From positions 62,001-126,000 of the forward strand of contig JACRAF010000016.1 of the NCBI GenBank assembly GCA_016213505.1: a stretch of DNA of 64,000 bases, given 5' to 3'. Below the pieces are notes generated by a model. It ran no database searches. It worked only from the letters and a program-made list of their open reading frames with translations, and was not told the DNA's origin. The position numbers and the translations under genes were made by a program. Numbering within the stretch: position 1 is the first letter of the stretch; each line of letters opens with the position of its first letter. Source of the stretch: Devosia nanyangense. GTDB taxonomy: Bacteria; Pseudomonadota; Alphaproteobacteria; Rhizobiales; Devosiaceae. This document shows, one piece after another, positions 26,673 through 35,271 of the stretch.

Positions 26673-27988
26673 CCCTCGCACTCGAAACCCCGATCGCCGA
26701 TCTGGGCAGCCTCAAGCGCCATTCGCTGGTCGGTCTGCTGGCCGTCTTCGGCGTCTTTGGCGGGCTCGTGCTGTGGGCCGCCAATACCGACATCGCCGGC
26801 GCCGTCATCTCCGGCGGCACACTGGTGGTCGAGAGCTATCCAAAGCAGATCCAGCACCAGGACGGCGGCACGGTGAGAGAGATATTCGTCCACAACGAGG
26901 ATGCGGTGACCGAGGGCCAGGTGCTCATCCGTCTCGATGACACCGCTATTCGCGCCAGCCTCGGCGTCATCAACGCGCAGCTCTATGAAGGCCTGGCGCA
27001 GGAGGCGCGGCTTGCCGCCCAGGTCGCCGGCGAACCGGATTTCGAGGTTCCCGCCGACCTTGAGCCCCTGGCCGGCGATCCGCAGGTGGCGTCGTTCCTC
27101 GGCACCCAGCGCCAGATTCTCAGCGCCCAGCTTGCCGACCGCGACGGCCGCATCGGCCAGCTCAACGAGCAGGTGCTGCAACTCGACCACCAGATCGAGG
27201 GGCTCGCGATGCAGCAGGAAGCCGCCGAAAAGCAGCTCAAGATCATCTCCGCCCGGATGGTCGACATGGACGATCTCTTCAGCCGGCAGTTGGCGCAGGC
27301 GGGCGAGGTCTCGACCCTGCATCTGCAGCAGGCGGCGGCCGAAGGCGAGACCGGTCGGCTCATCGCCGCCATCGCCCAGACCCGCGCGACGATTGCCGAG
27401 AAGAGACTCCAGATCGAGCAGATCAATACCGACTTCCTGTCGCAGGCGCTCGATGGATTGCAGAAAGTGCGCCAGGCCGTCGCCGAAGGCCGGCAGCAAA
27501 AGCTGGCCGCCGCGGACAGGCTGGCGCGCACCGACATCCGCGCTCCACAGGCCGGCATCGTCCACGCGTCCGTCGTCCATACCGTCGGCGGTGTCGTGAG
27601 TCCGGGCGAGACGCTGATGCAGATCGTGCCGCAGACCGACGACCTCCTGGTCGCGATCCGTATCGATCCCAGCGACATCGACCAGGTGCGGATCGACCAG
27701 AAGGTCAATTTGCGCTTTTCGGGCTTCGACCGGGGCAAGACTCCCGAACTTTGGGGCAAGATGGAAACCATCTCGCCGGACTTCGTGCAGGAGCAGCAGA
27801 CCGGTCGCCGCTACTACACGGCCAACGTCCGCATCGACGCCGATCAGCTAACGACCCTGCCAGCGGACATCAAGCTCCTGCCAGGCATGCCGGTCGAAGC
27901 CTTCGTCACCACCGGGGACCGGAGCGTGCTGAGCTATCTGCTCCACCCGTTCACCGAAGAACTGCAGATGGCCTTCCGCGAGCCGTAG
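26669..27988 (+). CDS. Type I secretion membrane fusion protein (HlyD/PrtE/PrsE family)
   Basis: A 439-residue periplasmic adaptor. One membrane helix lies near residues 25-45 (VGLLAVFGVFGGLVLWAA). It is followed by a lipoyl-like half (GGTVREIFVHNEDAVTEGQ), a long alpha-helical hairpin about residues 95-285, the returning lipoyl half (RAPQAGIVHASVVH) and a beta-barrel domain. It connects the PrtD-type ATPase to TolC. Its ATG overlaps the ATPase stop as ATGA, so the two proteins are made in step. Length and architecture match PrtE/PrsE proteins well. Confidence 0.9.
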   Translation: MTLALETPIADLGSLKRHSLVGLLAVFGVFGGLVLWAANTDIAGAVISGGTLVVESYPKQIQHQDGGTVREIFVHNEDAVTEGQVLIRLDDTAIRASLGVINAQLYEGLAQEARLAAQVAGEPDFEVPADLEPLAGDPQVASFLGTQRQILSAQLADRDGRIGQLNEQVLQLDHQIEGLAMQQEAAEKQLKIISARMVDMDDLFSRQLAQAGEVSTLHLQQAAAEGETGRLIAAIAQTRATIAEKRLQIEQINTDFLSQALDGLQKVRQAVAEGRQQKLAAADRLARTDIRAPQAGIVHASVVHTVGGVVSPGETLMQIVPQTDDLLVAIRIDPSDIDQVRIDQKVNLRFSGFDRGKTPELWGKMETISPDFVQEQQTGRRYYTANVRIDADQLTTLPADIKLLPGMPVEAFVTTGDRSVLSYLLHPFTEELQMAFREP

Positions 27989-28116
27989 GGCTGGCCTGTT
28001 GACGGCTGGCGGAGGGCCGGCGTTATGTCGCCTCCCTAAGGGGGCCGCCTGGGTCGGCCGCGTCGGGCGGCGCAGAATCTCGGCCGGTTGGTCGAAGTAG
28101 TCGATACGGAGCGCGG

Positions 28117-28998
28117 ATGAAGGGCATTATTCTCGCCGGCGGGTTGGGGACGCGGCTCTATCCGTTGACCATTTCCATCTCCAAGCAGCTCCTGCCGATC
28201 TATGACAAGCCGATGATTTACTACCCGATGAGCACCCTGATGCTTGCCGGGATCAACGACATCCTCGTCATCACCACGCCGCGCGACGCGCCGCAGTTTC
28301 AGGCGCTCCTCGGCGACGGCAGCGACTTCGGCATCGCGCTCACCTATACCGAGCAGCTCGAGCCCAACGGCATCGCCGAGGCGTTCATCATCGGCCGCGA
28401 TTTCGTCGGCAATGACGGCGTGGCGCTGATCCTGGGCGACAACATCTTCTTCGGGGCGGGGCTCTCGCAACTCGGCCAAGATGCCGTGGCGCGGACTCGT
28501 GGCGCGACCGTGTTCGCCTATCGCGTCGAGGACCCCGAGCGCTACGGCGTGGTGAGCTTCGACAGCGTCACCGGTCGCGCCAGGACCATCGAGGAGAAGC
28601 CGCAGAATCCGAAATCCAGCTGGGCGGTCACCGGCCTCTATTTCTACGACAACGACGTGCTCGACATCGCCGCGGCGACAAAGCCATCGGCGCGCGGCGA
28701 GCGCGAGATCACCGACGTCAATCGCGCCTATCTCGAGCGCGGCGATCTGCACGTCCAGAAGCTGGGCCGCGGCTATGCCTGGCTCGACACCGGCACCCAT
28801 GACAGTCTCCACGAAGCCTCCTCATTCGTGCGGACGATCGAGCACCGGCAGGGCATGATGGTGATGTGTCCCGAAGAGATCGCCTACGAGTCCGGCTTCA
28901 TGACTGCCGGCGAGGTGCTGGCGCGGGCCGACAAGCTCGGCAAGACCGACTACGCCGCCTATCTCCGGCGCCGCATCAGGGAACTGGCCGATGGTTGA
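28117..28998 (+). CDS. rmlA: Glucose-1-phosphate thymidylyltransferase RmlA
   Basis: A 293-residue enzyme joining dTTP and glucose-1-phosphate to give dTDP-glucose, first step of dTDP-rhamnose synthesis. The nucleotide-binding motif [13 protein letters not shown] is at the N-terminus, followed by [16 protein letters not shown] and LGDNIFFG. Length is normal. GGAG lies seven bases before the ATG. It overlaps rmlC by eight bases. dTDP-glucose also feeds the WecE branch through RmlB, so this gene may serve two final sugars in the locus. Confidence 0.95.
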   Translation: MKGIILAGGLGTRLYPLTISISKQLLPIYDKPMIYYPMSTLMLAGINDILVITTPRDAPQFQALLGDGSDFGIALTYTEQLEPNGIAEAFIIGRDFVGNDGVALILGDNIFFGAGLSQLGQDAVARTRGATVFAYRVEDPERYGVVSFDSVTGRARTIEEKPQNPKSSWAVTGLYFYDNDVLDIAAATKPSARGEREITDVNRAYLERGDLHVQKLGRGYAWLDTGTHDSLHEASSFVRTIEHRQGMMVMCPEEIAYESGFMTAGEVLARADKLGKTDYAAYLRRRIRELADG

Positions 28999-29545
28999 GG
29001 TCAAGCCGCTCGGCCTGGCGGGCGTTCTCGAGCTGGTCCCGCGACGGCACAGCGACGATCGCGGCTTTTTCTCCGAGACTTACGGCGCGACGGACTTCCG
29101 CAACGCCGGCATCGACCTGAGCTTCGTTCAGGACAACCACTCGATGTCGCGGGCCGCCGGTGTACTACGCGGTCTGCACTACCAGCTGCCGCCCTTCGCC
29201 CAGGACAAGCTGCTGCGTGTGGTGCGCGGCCGCGTCTATGATGTCGCTGTCGACATCCGCCGGAGTTCTGCGACCTTCGGCAAATGGGTCGGCCTCGAGG
29301 TATCAGCCGACCGTTGGAATCAGATTCTTGTCCCGCGGGGCTTTGCCCATGGATTCGTGACTCTCGAGCCCGATACCGAGGTCATCTACAAAGTCACCGC
29401 GCCCTACTCCCCCAGCCACGACCGCGGCATCCGCTTCGATGACCCGGCCATCGGCATCGCCTGGCCGATCGATCGCGCGACGCTGACGCTTTCGGCCAAG
29501 GATGAAGCGGCGCCGCTGCTGGCCGCGGCCGAGGTGTTCGACTGA
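28991..29545 (+). CDS. rmlC: dTDP-4-dehydrorhamnose 3,5-epimerase RmlC
   Basis: A 184-residue cupin-fold epimerase. The catalytic histidine is in GVLRGLHYQ (about residue 63), and [20 protein letters not shown] carries the conserved second-half residues including the catalytic-region tyrosine. It converts dTDP-4-keto-6-deoxyglucose to dTDP-4-keto-rhamnose. It starts inside the end of rmlA and its stop overlaps rmlB as TGATG. The A-C-B-D order is common in proteobacterial O-antigen loci. Confidence 0.95.
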   Translation: MVEVKPLGLAGVLELVPRRHSDDRGFFSETYGATDFRNAGIDLSFVQDNHSMSRAAGVLRGLHYQLPPFAQDKLLRVVRGRVYDVAVDIRRSSATFGKWVGLEVSADRWNQILVPRGFAHGFVTLEPDTEVIYKVTAPYSPSHDRGIRFDDPAIGIAWPIDRATLTLSAKDEAAPLLAAAEVFD

Positions 29546-30615
29546 TGCGCGTGCTGGTCACCGGCGGGGCTGGCTTCATCGGCTCGGCGGTCTGCCGCCG
29601 GCTCGTGGCGGGCGGCGCCGAGCGCGTCGTCAACGTCGACAAGCTCACCTATGCGGGCAATCTGCAGTCGCTCAAGTCCGTCGACAACTATCCCAATTAT
29701 GTGTTCCACGAGGCCGACATCGGCGACGAGACGACCGTGCTCGAGATCATGCGCGCCGAGCGCATCAGTGCCGTCATGCACCTGGCGGCCGAGAGCCACG
29801 TCGACCGCTCGATCGATGGTCCGGCGACCTTCATCGAGGCCAACGTCGTCGGCACCTCCCGCCTGCTCAACGCAGCACTCGCCCATTGGCGCGGCCTGCC
29901 GGCCGACGAGCGCGAGCGTTTCCGCTTCCATCACGTGTCGACCGACGAGGTGTTCGGCGATCTGCCGCTCGTGGGCGGCACCTTCACCGAGACGTCGCCC
30001 TACGCGCCGTCCTCGCCTTATTCCGCGTCGAAAGCCGCCGCCGATCATTTCGTCCGCGCCTGGCACAAGACCTACGGCCTGCCCGTGGTGCTGTCGAATT
30101 GTTCCAACAATTACGGGCCGTTCCACTTCCCGGAAAAGCTGATCCCCCTTACGATCCTCAACGCCCTCGACGAGAGGGAACTGCCGGTCTACGGCACCGG
30201 CGCCAATGTCCGCGACTGGCTGTTTGTCGATGATCACGCCGCGGCGCTGGAGCTGGTGCTGACTCGCGGCACAGTGGGCGAGAGCTACAACATCGGGGGA
30301 CGCTCGGAACGCAGCAATCTCGACGTCGTCGAGGCGATCTGCACCATTCTCGACCGCAAGCGGCCGCGAAGGGGAGGGCGGCCCTACCGCGATCTCATCC
30401 GCTTCGTGACGGACCGGCCGGGCCATGATCGCCGCTACGGCATCGATCCCGCCAAGATCGAGCGCGAACTGGGCTGGCGGGCGGAGCACAGCTTTCAGAG
30501 CGGCCTCGAGGCGACGGTAGACTGGTACCTCGCCAATAGCTGGTGGTGGGGGCCCATCCGATCCCGCGTCTATGCCGGCGCCCGGCTTGGCACGCGCAAG
30601 GTCGACGCGCCGTGA
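29545..30615 (+). CDS. rmlB: dTDP-glucose 4,6-dehydratase RmlB
   Basis: A 356-residue extended SDR enzyme with NAD-binding TGGAGFIGSAV at the N-terminus, the catalytic STDEVFGDL block (about residues 132-140) and the YSASKAAADH Tyr/Lys pair near residue 155. It makes dTDP-4-keto-6-deoxyglucose. This intermediate is the branch point: RmlC/RmlD take it to dTDP-L-rhamnose, and the WecE-like aminotransferase at 41778-42935 can take it to dTDP-4-amino-4,6-dideoxygalactose. Coupled on both sides by overlapping start/stop codons. Confidence 0.95.
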   Translation: MRVLVTGGAGFIGSAVCRRLVAGGAERVVNVDKLTYAGNLQSLKSVDNYPNYVFHEADIGDETTVLEIMRAERISAVMHLAAESHVDRSIDGPATFIEANVVGTSRLLNAALAHWRGLPADERERFRFHHVSTDEVFGDLPLVGGTFTETSPYAPSSPYSASKAAADHFVRAWHKTYGLPVVLSNCSNNYGPFHFPEKLIPLTILNALDERELPVYGTGANVRDWLFVDDHAAALELVLTRGTVGESYNIGGRSERSNLDVVEAICTILDRKRPRRGGRPYRDLIRFVTDRPGHDRRYGIDPAKIERELGWRAEHSFQSGLEATVDWYLANSWWWGPIRSRVYAGARLGTRKVDAP

Positions 30616-31496
30616 GGGTCGTCGTCACCGGCCGCGAAGGGCAGGTGGTCCAGAGCCTGCTGACCCGCGCCGCGCGTCACCCCGAGATCGACATCGTTCC
30701 GCTCGGGCGACCGGACCTCGACCTGACGGATCTCGGGAGAATCGCCCCGGCCATCGCCGACGCCAGGCCCGACATCCTCATCTCGGCCGCCGCCTACACG
30801 TCCGTCGACAAGGCCGAGGACGAGCCGGGACTTGCCTATCGCGTCAACGCCGAGGCCCCGGCCGAACTGGCCCGGGCCGCCCGTCTGGTCGGCGCGCCGA
30901 TCATCCATCTGTCGACCGACTATGTGTTCGACGGCGCCAGCGAGCGGCCTTACCGCGAGAACGACCCGACCAGCCCGATCAGCACCTATGGCCGCAGCAA
31001 GCTCGCCGGCGAGGTCGCGGTGCGTGCGGCGCAGCCCGACCACCTGATCTTGCGCACCGCCTGGGTCTACAGCCCGTTCGGCCGGAACTTCGTCAAGTCC
31101 ATGCTGCGTTCGGCGCAGATCAGCGAGCGGGTCGCCGTCGTCGACGACCAACACGGCAATCCGACGTCGGCCTTCGATGTCACCGACGCGCTGCTCCTGA
31201 TCGTCGATCGCTGGCGGCAGGGTGGTGATCGGGCCATGGGCACTTACCATTTCGCCGGAACCGGAGAGACCACCTGGTGCGGCTTGGCGCACGAGACCTT
31301 CAGCATCAGCCGCAGGCTGGGGGGGCCCTTCGTCGAGGTCGACGCCATCACGACCGCTGAGTTTGCCGCCAAGGCGGCTCGCCCTGTCAATTCGAGCCTC
31401 GATTGCGGCCGGTTCGCAGATGCCTTCGGGCACCGGGCTCCGGCGTGGCAAAGCAGCCTGGCCGTGGTGGTCCGCAGCCTGCTGCAGCCCCGATAG
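30612..31496 (+). CDS. rmlD: dTDP-4-dehydrorhamnose reductase RmlD
   Basis: A 294-residue reductase finishing dTDP-L-rhamnose. Visible are VVVTGREGQVV (nucleotide-binding), the substrate region NAEAPAELA, LSTDYVFDGA and the catalytic YGRSKLAGE. GTG 30612 overlaps the rmlB stop as GTGA; the longer upstream frame runs inside rmlB and was rejected. Normal length. It is the last gene of the rml operon; a gap of 132 bases follows. Confidence 0.93.
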   Translation: MRVVVTGREGQVVQSLLTRAARHPEIDIVPLGRPDLDLTDLGRIAPAIADARPDILISAAAYTSVDKAEDEPGLAYRVNAEAPAELARAARLVGAPIIHLSTDYVFDGASERPYRENDPTSPISTYGRSKLAGEVAVRAAQPDHLILRTAWVYSPFGRNFVKSMLRSAQISERVAVVDDQHGNPTSAFDVTDALLLIVDRWRQGGDRAMGTYHFAGTGETTWCGLAHETFSISRRLGGPFVEVDAITTAEFAAKAARPVNSSLDCGRFADAFGHRAPAWQSSLAVVVRSLLQPR

Positions 31497-31628
31497 AGCC
31501 GGCGGGCGACGTAGAGGCTGGCCCGTCAGCACAAGGGAGCGCGTCGCGGCATTTTTCCGTTTTGCAATTCCGGTCTGTCCTGCCATAAATCCTCCATTGA
31601 TATTGGGTCATTGGGGAAAGCATCTAAA

Positions 31629-33566
31629 TTGAATCTCCGCGCGATACTGCTGGTGAGAAACGAGGCAGATATCTGGAGTCATACGCTCGAAGCCGCCCTC
31701 AAGTTGTTCGATCACCTCTACATCGTCGAACATTGGCCAACCGATCGAACGGACGAGATTACCGCTGGTTTTCGCGCGCAATACCCGGACAGTATCTCGA
31801 CCTTCAGTCTGCGGCAGCAGGGGTACTTCCAGTGTGAGGTGTCGGGGCTGCTCGCGAGGAAGGCGTTTTCCGACGGTGCGGACTGGGTGTTTTTCGTCGA
31901 TGCCGACGAGTTCTTGCGCTTCCGGTCCAGGTCGGCGCTGGAGCAGGCATTGACCGGACACGACGGCGAAGTCGTCTCGCTGGCTTGGCGCAACCTGATG
32001 CCGAACAGGCCCGGGTCGTTCACGACCTTTGAGCTTGCGCAGCCCTTTCAGGCGCGGCGGGCGCCGTCACCTTACGGCAAGATCGTGATCCACCGCGATT
32101 GGGCCGCCCGTTTTCCGACCTTCGAGATTGCCCTCGGCAACCACTCGCTGATCCCCTGGTATGGGGCGGCGCACGTCCTCGGCACCCGCGTGGGCGAAAT
32201 GCTGCACATCCCCATCCGCTCGGTGGAGCGCTTCAGGGAAAAGGTGACGTCCGGTATTGCCGCGATCGAGGCCCGAGCGGGGGACACGCCGGGCGGCGGC
32301 CGGCACTTGTACGAATTCGCCAGTGTCCTCGCCACCGGTTCGGAGGCGGAGATTGCAGCGCTTGCTCTCGACTACGGCAGCCCCGCGCCTGCAACCGGCG
32401 ATGATGCGACGCTGGTCGAGGTCGACGACCTTGTCGGCGACGCTCTTGTCTCGGCCCATGCGGGACAGCCGGGTCGCGATGCCGCCGAAACCCGGGCGAT
32501 GGATGCCGCGGTGCAGTGGCGCCCGTCGCCGGCGGCACGGGGACGCAAGCTCGCTGTCATTGCGGGCAGCGAGATCGAGGTCCGCCTGCGGCCCATGTCG
32601 GGCCGACGCACCGTCGCCCCCGCGCAGTTTTCGCGGCTGCCGGACGAACCACTTCGTGCCATCGATACGCCAATTTGGATCGAGGCCACCCGGGCGGCAT
32701 TCGCGCCGGTCGAGACGACGGTGAGTAGCGCATGGACGGGCCACGTTCCGACGCTGTTTTTCCTGATGCGGCTGCTCTCGCCTCGCCGCTATGTCGAGTT
32801 GGGGACGCAGAACGGCATGAGTTTCTTCGCGGCATGCCAGGCGGCTGCCGGGGCGGAGCCCCTGTGCGAGTGCGTCGCCGTGGACAGCTGGGAGGGAGAT
32901 ATCCAAGCCGGGATGTTCGGCGAGAAAGTCTTCGCCGACTTCGAGGACCGGTTGCACAGCAGCTATCCCCATATCGGCAGTTACATTCGCGGGCTCTTCG
33001 ACGACGCGGCGGTCTGCTTCGAGGATGGATCGATCGACCTCCTCCACATCGACGGGCTGCACACCTACGAGGCCGTCCGCAACGACTTCGTGACCTGGCT
33101 GCCGAAGATGTCCTCGCGCGGAGTCGTCATTTTGCACGACACCATGGTCGAGGACGAGGGCTTCGGGGTGTGGAAGTTCTGGCGGGAGATCGCCGGACGC
33201 TATCCCTCCTGGAACGCGCTGCATACCTACGGCTTGGGCATCGCCCTCGTCGGCGAGCCGCGCGGAGAATTCGCCGAACTCCTCAGGGCCGCCAGCGCCG
33301 GTGATGCTATCGGCGGCGTCGTCAATGAAATCGCGGCCGGAATCGGCCGGCTGGTGATGGACGCAGCAGATCGGACGCTCAGGCAAGCCACGGCCGATGC
33401 CCGAGCCGCGCCGCGTGCCACGCCGGCGCAGGCGGAGGCCACGAAGGCCGCGGTCGATCAGGCGCTGCGTACAGTGCACTCCTCCCTGTCGTGGCGCGTC
33501 ACCCGACCCCTGCGCTGGGCCGGACGCCTGGTTCGGAACCTGACCGGGAAGAAGCACAATGGGTGA
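31629..33566 (+). CDS. Glycosyltransferase-methyltransferase fusion protein
   Basis: A 645-residue bifunctional protein. Residues about 1-220 resemble a GT2/GT92-like glycosyltransferase: RAILLVRNEADIWSHTLEAA at the start and WVFFVDADEFLRF with a DxD-type metal site. Residues about 355-530 form a class I SAM methyltransferase of the Methyltransf_24 group: YVELGTQNGMSFFAA, then IDLLHIDGLHTYEA. A helical tail ends SLSWRVTRPLRWAGRLVRNL, an amphipathic basic tail often found on glycan-assembly enzymes. TTG 31629 follows GGGGAAAG at eight bases; an alternative TTG 31611 lacks this. The 3' end overlaps the next gene by eight bases. Likely adds and O-methylates a sugar; the sugar is unknown. Confidence 0.8.
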   Translation: MNLRAILLVRNEADIWSHTLEAALKLFDHLYIVEHWPTDRTDEITAGFRAQYPDSISTFSLRQQGYFQCEVSGLLARKAFSDGADWVFFVDADEFLRFRSRSALEQALTGHDGEVVSLAWRNLMPNRPGSFTTFELAQPFQARRAPSPYGKIVIHRDWAARFPTFEIALGNHSLIPWYGAAHVLGTRVGEMLHIPIRSVERFREKVTSGIAAIEARAGDTPGGGRHLYEFASVLATGSEAEIAALALDYGSPAPATGDDATLVEVDDLVGDALVSAHAGQPGRDAAETRAMDAAVQWRPSPAARGRKLAVIAGSEIEVRLRPMSGRRTVAPAQFSRLPDEPLRAIDTPIWIEATRAAFAPVETTVSSAWTGHVPTLFFLMRLLSPRRYVELGTQNGMSFFAACQAAAGAEPLCECVAVDSWEGDIQAGMFGEKVFADFEDRLHSSYPHIGSYIRGLFDDAAVCFEDGSIDLLHIDGLHTYEAVRNDFVTWLPKMSSRGVVILHDTMVEDEGFGVWKFWREIAGRYPSWNALHTYGLGIALVGEPRGEFAELLRAASAGDAIGGVVNEIAAGIGRLVMDAADRTLRQATADARAAPRATPAQAEATKAAVDQALRTVHSSLSWRVTRPLRWAGRLVRNLTGKKHNG

Positions 33567-35271
33567 GGTCTTTTCGCGCCGATCCCCCGGCCAGCCGCTG
33601 GCCTTCACCGGCGAGCGCCTGACCAGCGCAATCGGCGGCCAGATCGAGGTCGAGCACCTGCACCGCTATTTCCTGGCGCGCCAGATGGTCCGCGGCAAGG
33701 ATGTCCTCGATATCGCCTGCGGGGAAGGCTATGGCGCCTCCTACATGTCACAGGTCGCCGCATCGGTGACGGGCGTAGATGTCTCGCCCGGTGCCGTCCG
33801 CCACGCCAATCGCGAATACGGCTCGGACAGGACCAGGTTCATGGTCGGCGACGGCGTCGCCATACCGTCCGCGGACGCCTCCTTCGACGTGGTGACGTCC
33901 TTCGAGACCATCGAGCACATCGCCGATCAGAACCGATTTCTAGCCGAAATCAAACGGGTGCTGCGGCCCGGTGGCCTGTTGATCGCGAGTTCGCCCGAGT
34001 CGCGAATTTACAGTCCTGTCGGCAGCAGCCCGAACCAGTTTCACGTCAACGAGCTGACCGCCGAGGATTTCCGGACGCTGCTCGCCGCCAACTTCGCCGA
34101 GGTGCAACTCGTCGGCCAGCTGGCCATGATCGGCTCGGCCATCGTCGCCGATGACGCGACCCAGGGCGGCAGCAACTGGACGTTCGAGCGCCGGGGAGCC
34201 GACGCGTTCGAAGCATCCCGCGGCCTGCCGAAAGCCACCTACATCATCGCCCTCGCCTCCGATCGCCTGAACGACAGGGTTGCCGGCTCGATCTACGTCG
34301 AGCGCAACGAGCCATACTGGCGCCCGGACAAAGAGCGCTCGGACATGGAAACCACCGTCGCCAACCTTCGCCGGCAGGTTGCCGGACTGACCGCGCAGGT
34401 CGAACAGCTGAAGCGGGAAGCGGCGGGCGGGAAGGGCAGATCACAGCGGAAACAAAGCAAGCCCGCAGGCCTCCTGCCGGCGGACCGCCAGGCGGTCACC
34501 AGGAGGTTCCTCGACTCCATCACGCTGCAGGTTCTATGCGAAGAACCGCAGGCGTCGAAGTCGCTGGTTTTCGTCCAGTGCGGCAGTACGTTCGATCGCC
34601 GGAGCCTGACCGACCGGGATCGGCCGTTCGACCTGCTGCTCAATCTCTACGACAATGCGACCCCGCGGCGGGTGAACCCGGGTGCCAACATCGTGTGCGC
34701 CCAGCCCGGGTCGAAATGCACTGCCATCGCCACATTGCTGCAGCAGCGGCCCGACTTGCTCGACCGGTATGACCACGTTCTGTTTCTTGACGATGACGTC
34801 GCGATCTCGACCGAGGGGGTGGAGCGCCTGTTCGAGGCGATGGCCCGCGACGATCTGCATCTGGTCCAGCCGTCGCTTACGGCGGCCAGTCCATGCGCCT
34901 GGCCGGCGCTCAAGCAGCCGTCGGTGGGCCAAGGGCGGGTCATGGTCAGCAGTGTCGAGATCATGATGCCCTGCCTGTCGCGCGCCGCCCTCCGGGCGGC
35001 GGGCTGGGTCTTCGGCACCTCGGTCAGCGGCTGGGGGACGGATGTCCTGCTCGGTGCCTATCTCTCGCGGACCCACGGATATGATGCTTATGTTCTCGGC
35101 GATGTCGTGGCCGAGCACGAGCGCGCCATCGACACGACTAGGGGGCCGTTCTACCGATTCCTCGAGAGCATCGGCGTCGATCCGAACGAGGAGCTTAATG
35201 CCATCCTCCGGCAATACGGTCTGGAGCGGATGATCCGAAGGTTCCCCCCGGTCACGCCGGCGGCTGACTAG
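33559..35271 (+). CDS. Methyltransferase with coiled coil and C-terminal GT-like domain
   Basis: A 570-residue fusion. The N-terminal class I SAM methyltransferase (about 20-240) has VLDIACGEGYGASYM, VTGVDVSPGAV and FDVVTSFETIEHI. A coiled coil (about 258-285) and basic linker follow. The C-terminal domain (about 310-565) has HVLFLDDDVAIS and GWGTDVLLGAYL, reminiscent of DUF707-like or other GT-A proteins; that similarity is by eye only. The gene starts inside the preceding one. Its stop codon overlaps the stop of the convergent membrane-protein gene by two bases. With its neighbour, two methyltransferases and two GT-like domains are encoded on two polypeptides, fitting methylated sugars or chain-end capping. 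Confidence 0.75.
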   Translation: MGEVFSRRSPGQPLAFTGERLTSAIGGQIEVEHLHRYFLARQMVRGKDVLDIACGEGYGASYMSQVAASVTGVDVSPGAVRHANREYGSDRTRFMVGDGVAIPSADASFDVVTSFETIEHIADQNRFLAEIKRVLRPGGLLIASSPESRIYSPVGSSPNQFHVNELTAEDFRTLLAANFAEVQLVGQLAMIGSAIVADDATQGGSNWTFERRGADAFEASRGLPKATYIIALASDRLNDRVAGSIYVERNEPYWRPDKERSDMETTVANLRRQVAGLTAQVEQLKREAAGGKGRSQRKQSKPAGLLPADRQAVTRRFLDSITLQVLCEEPQASKSLVFVQCGSTFDRRSLTDRDRPFDLLLNLYDNATPRRVNPGANIVCAQPGSKCTAIATLLQQRPDLLDRYDHVLFLDDDVAISTEGVERLFEAMARDDLHLVQPSLTAASPCAWPALKQPSVGQGRVMVSSVEIMMPCLSRAALRAAGWVFGTSVSGWGTDVLLGAYLSRTHGYDAYVLGDVVAEHERAIDTTRGPFYRFLESIGVDPNEELNAILRQYGLERMIRRFPPVTPAAD

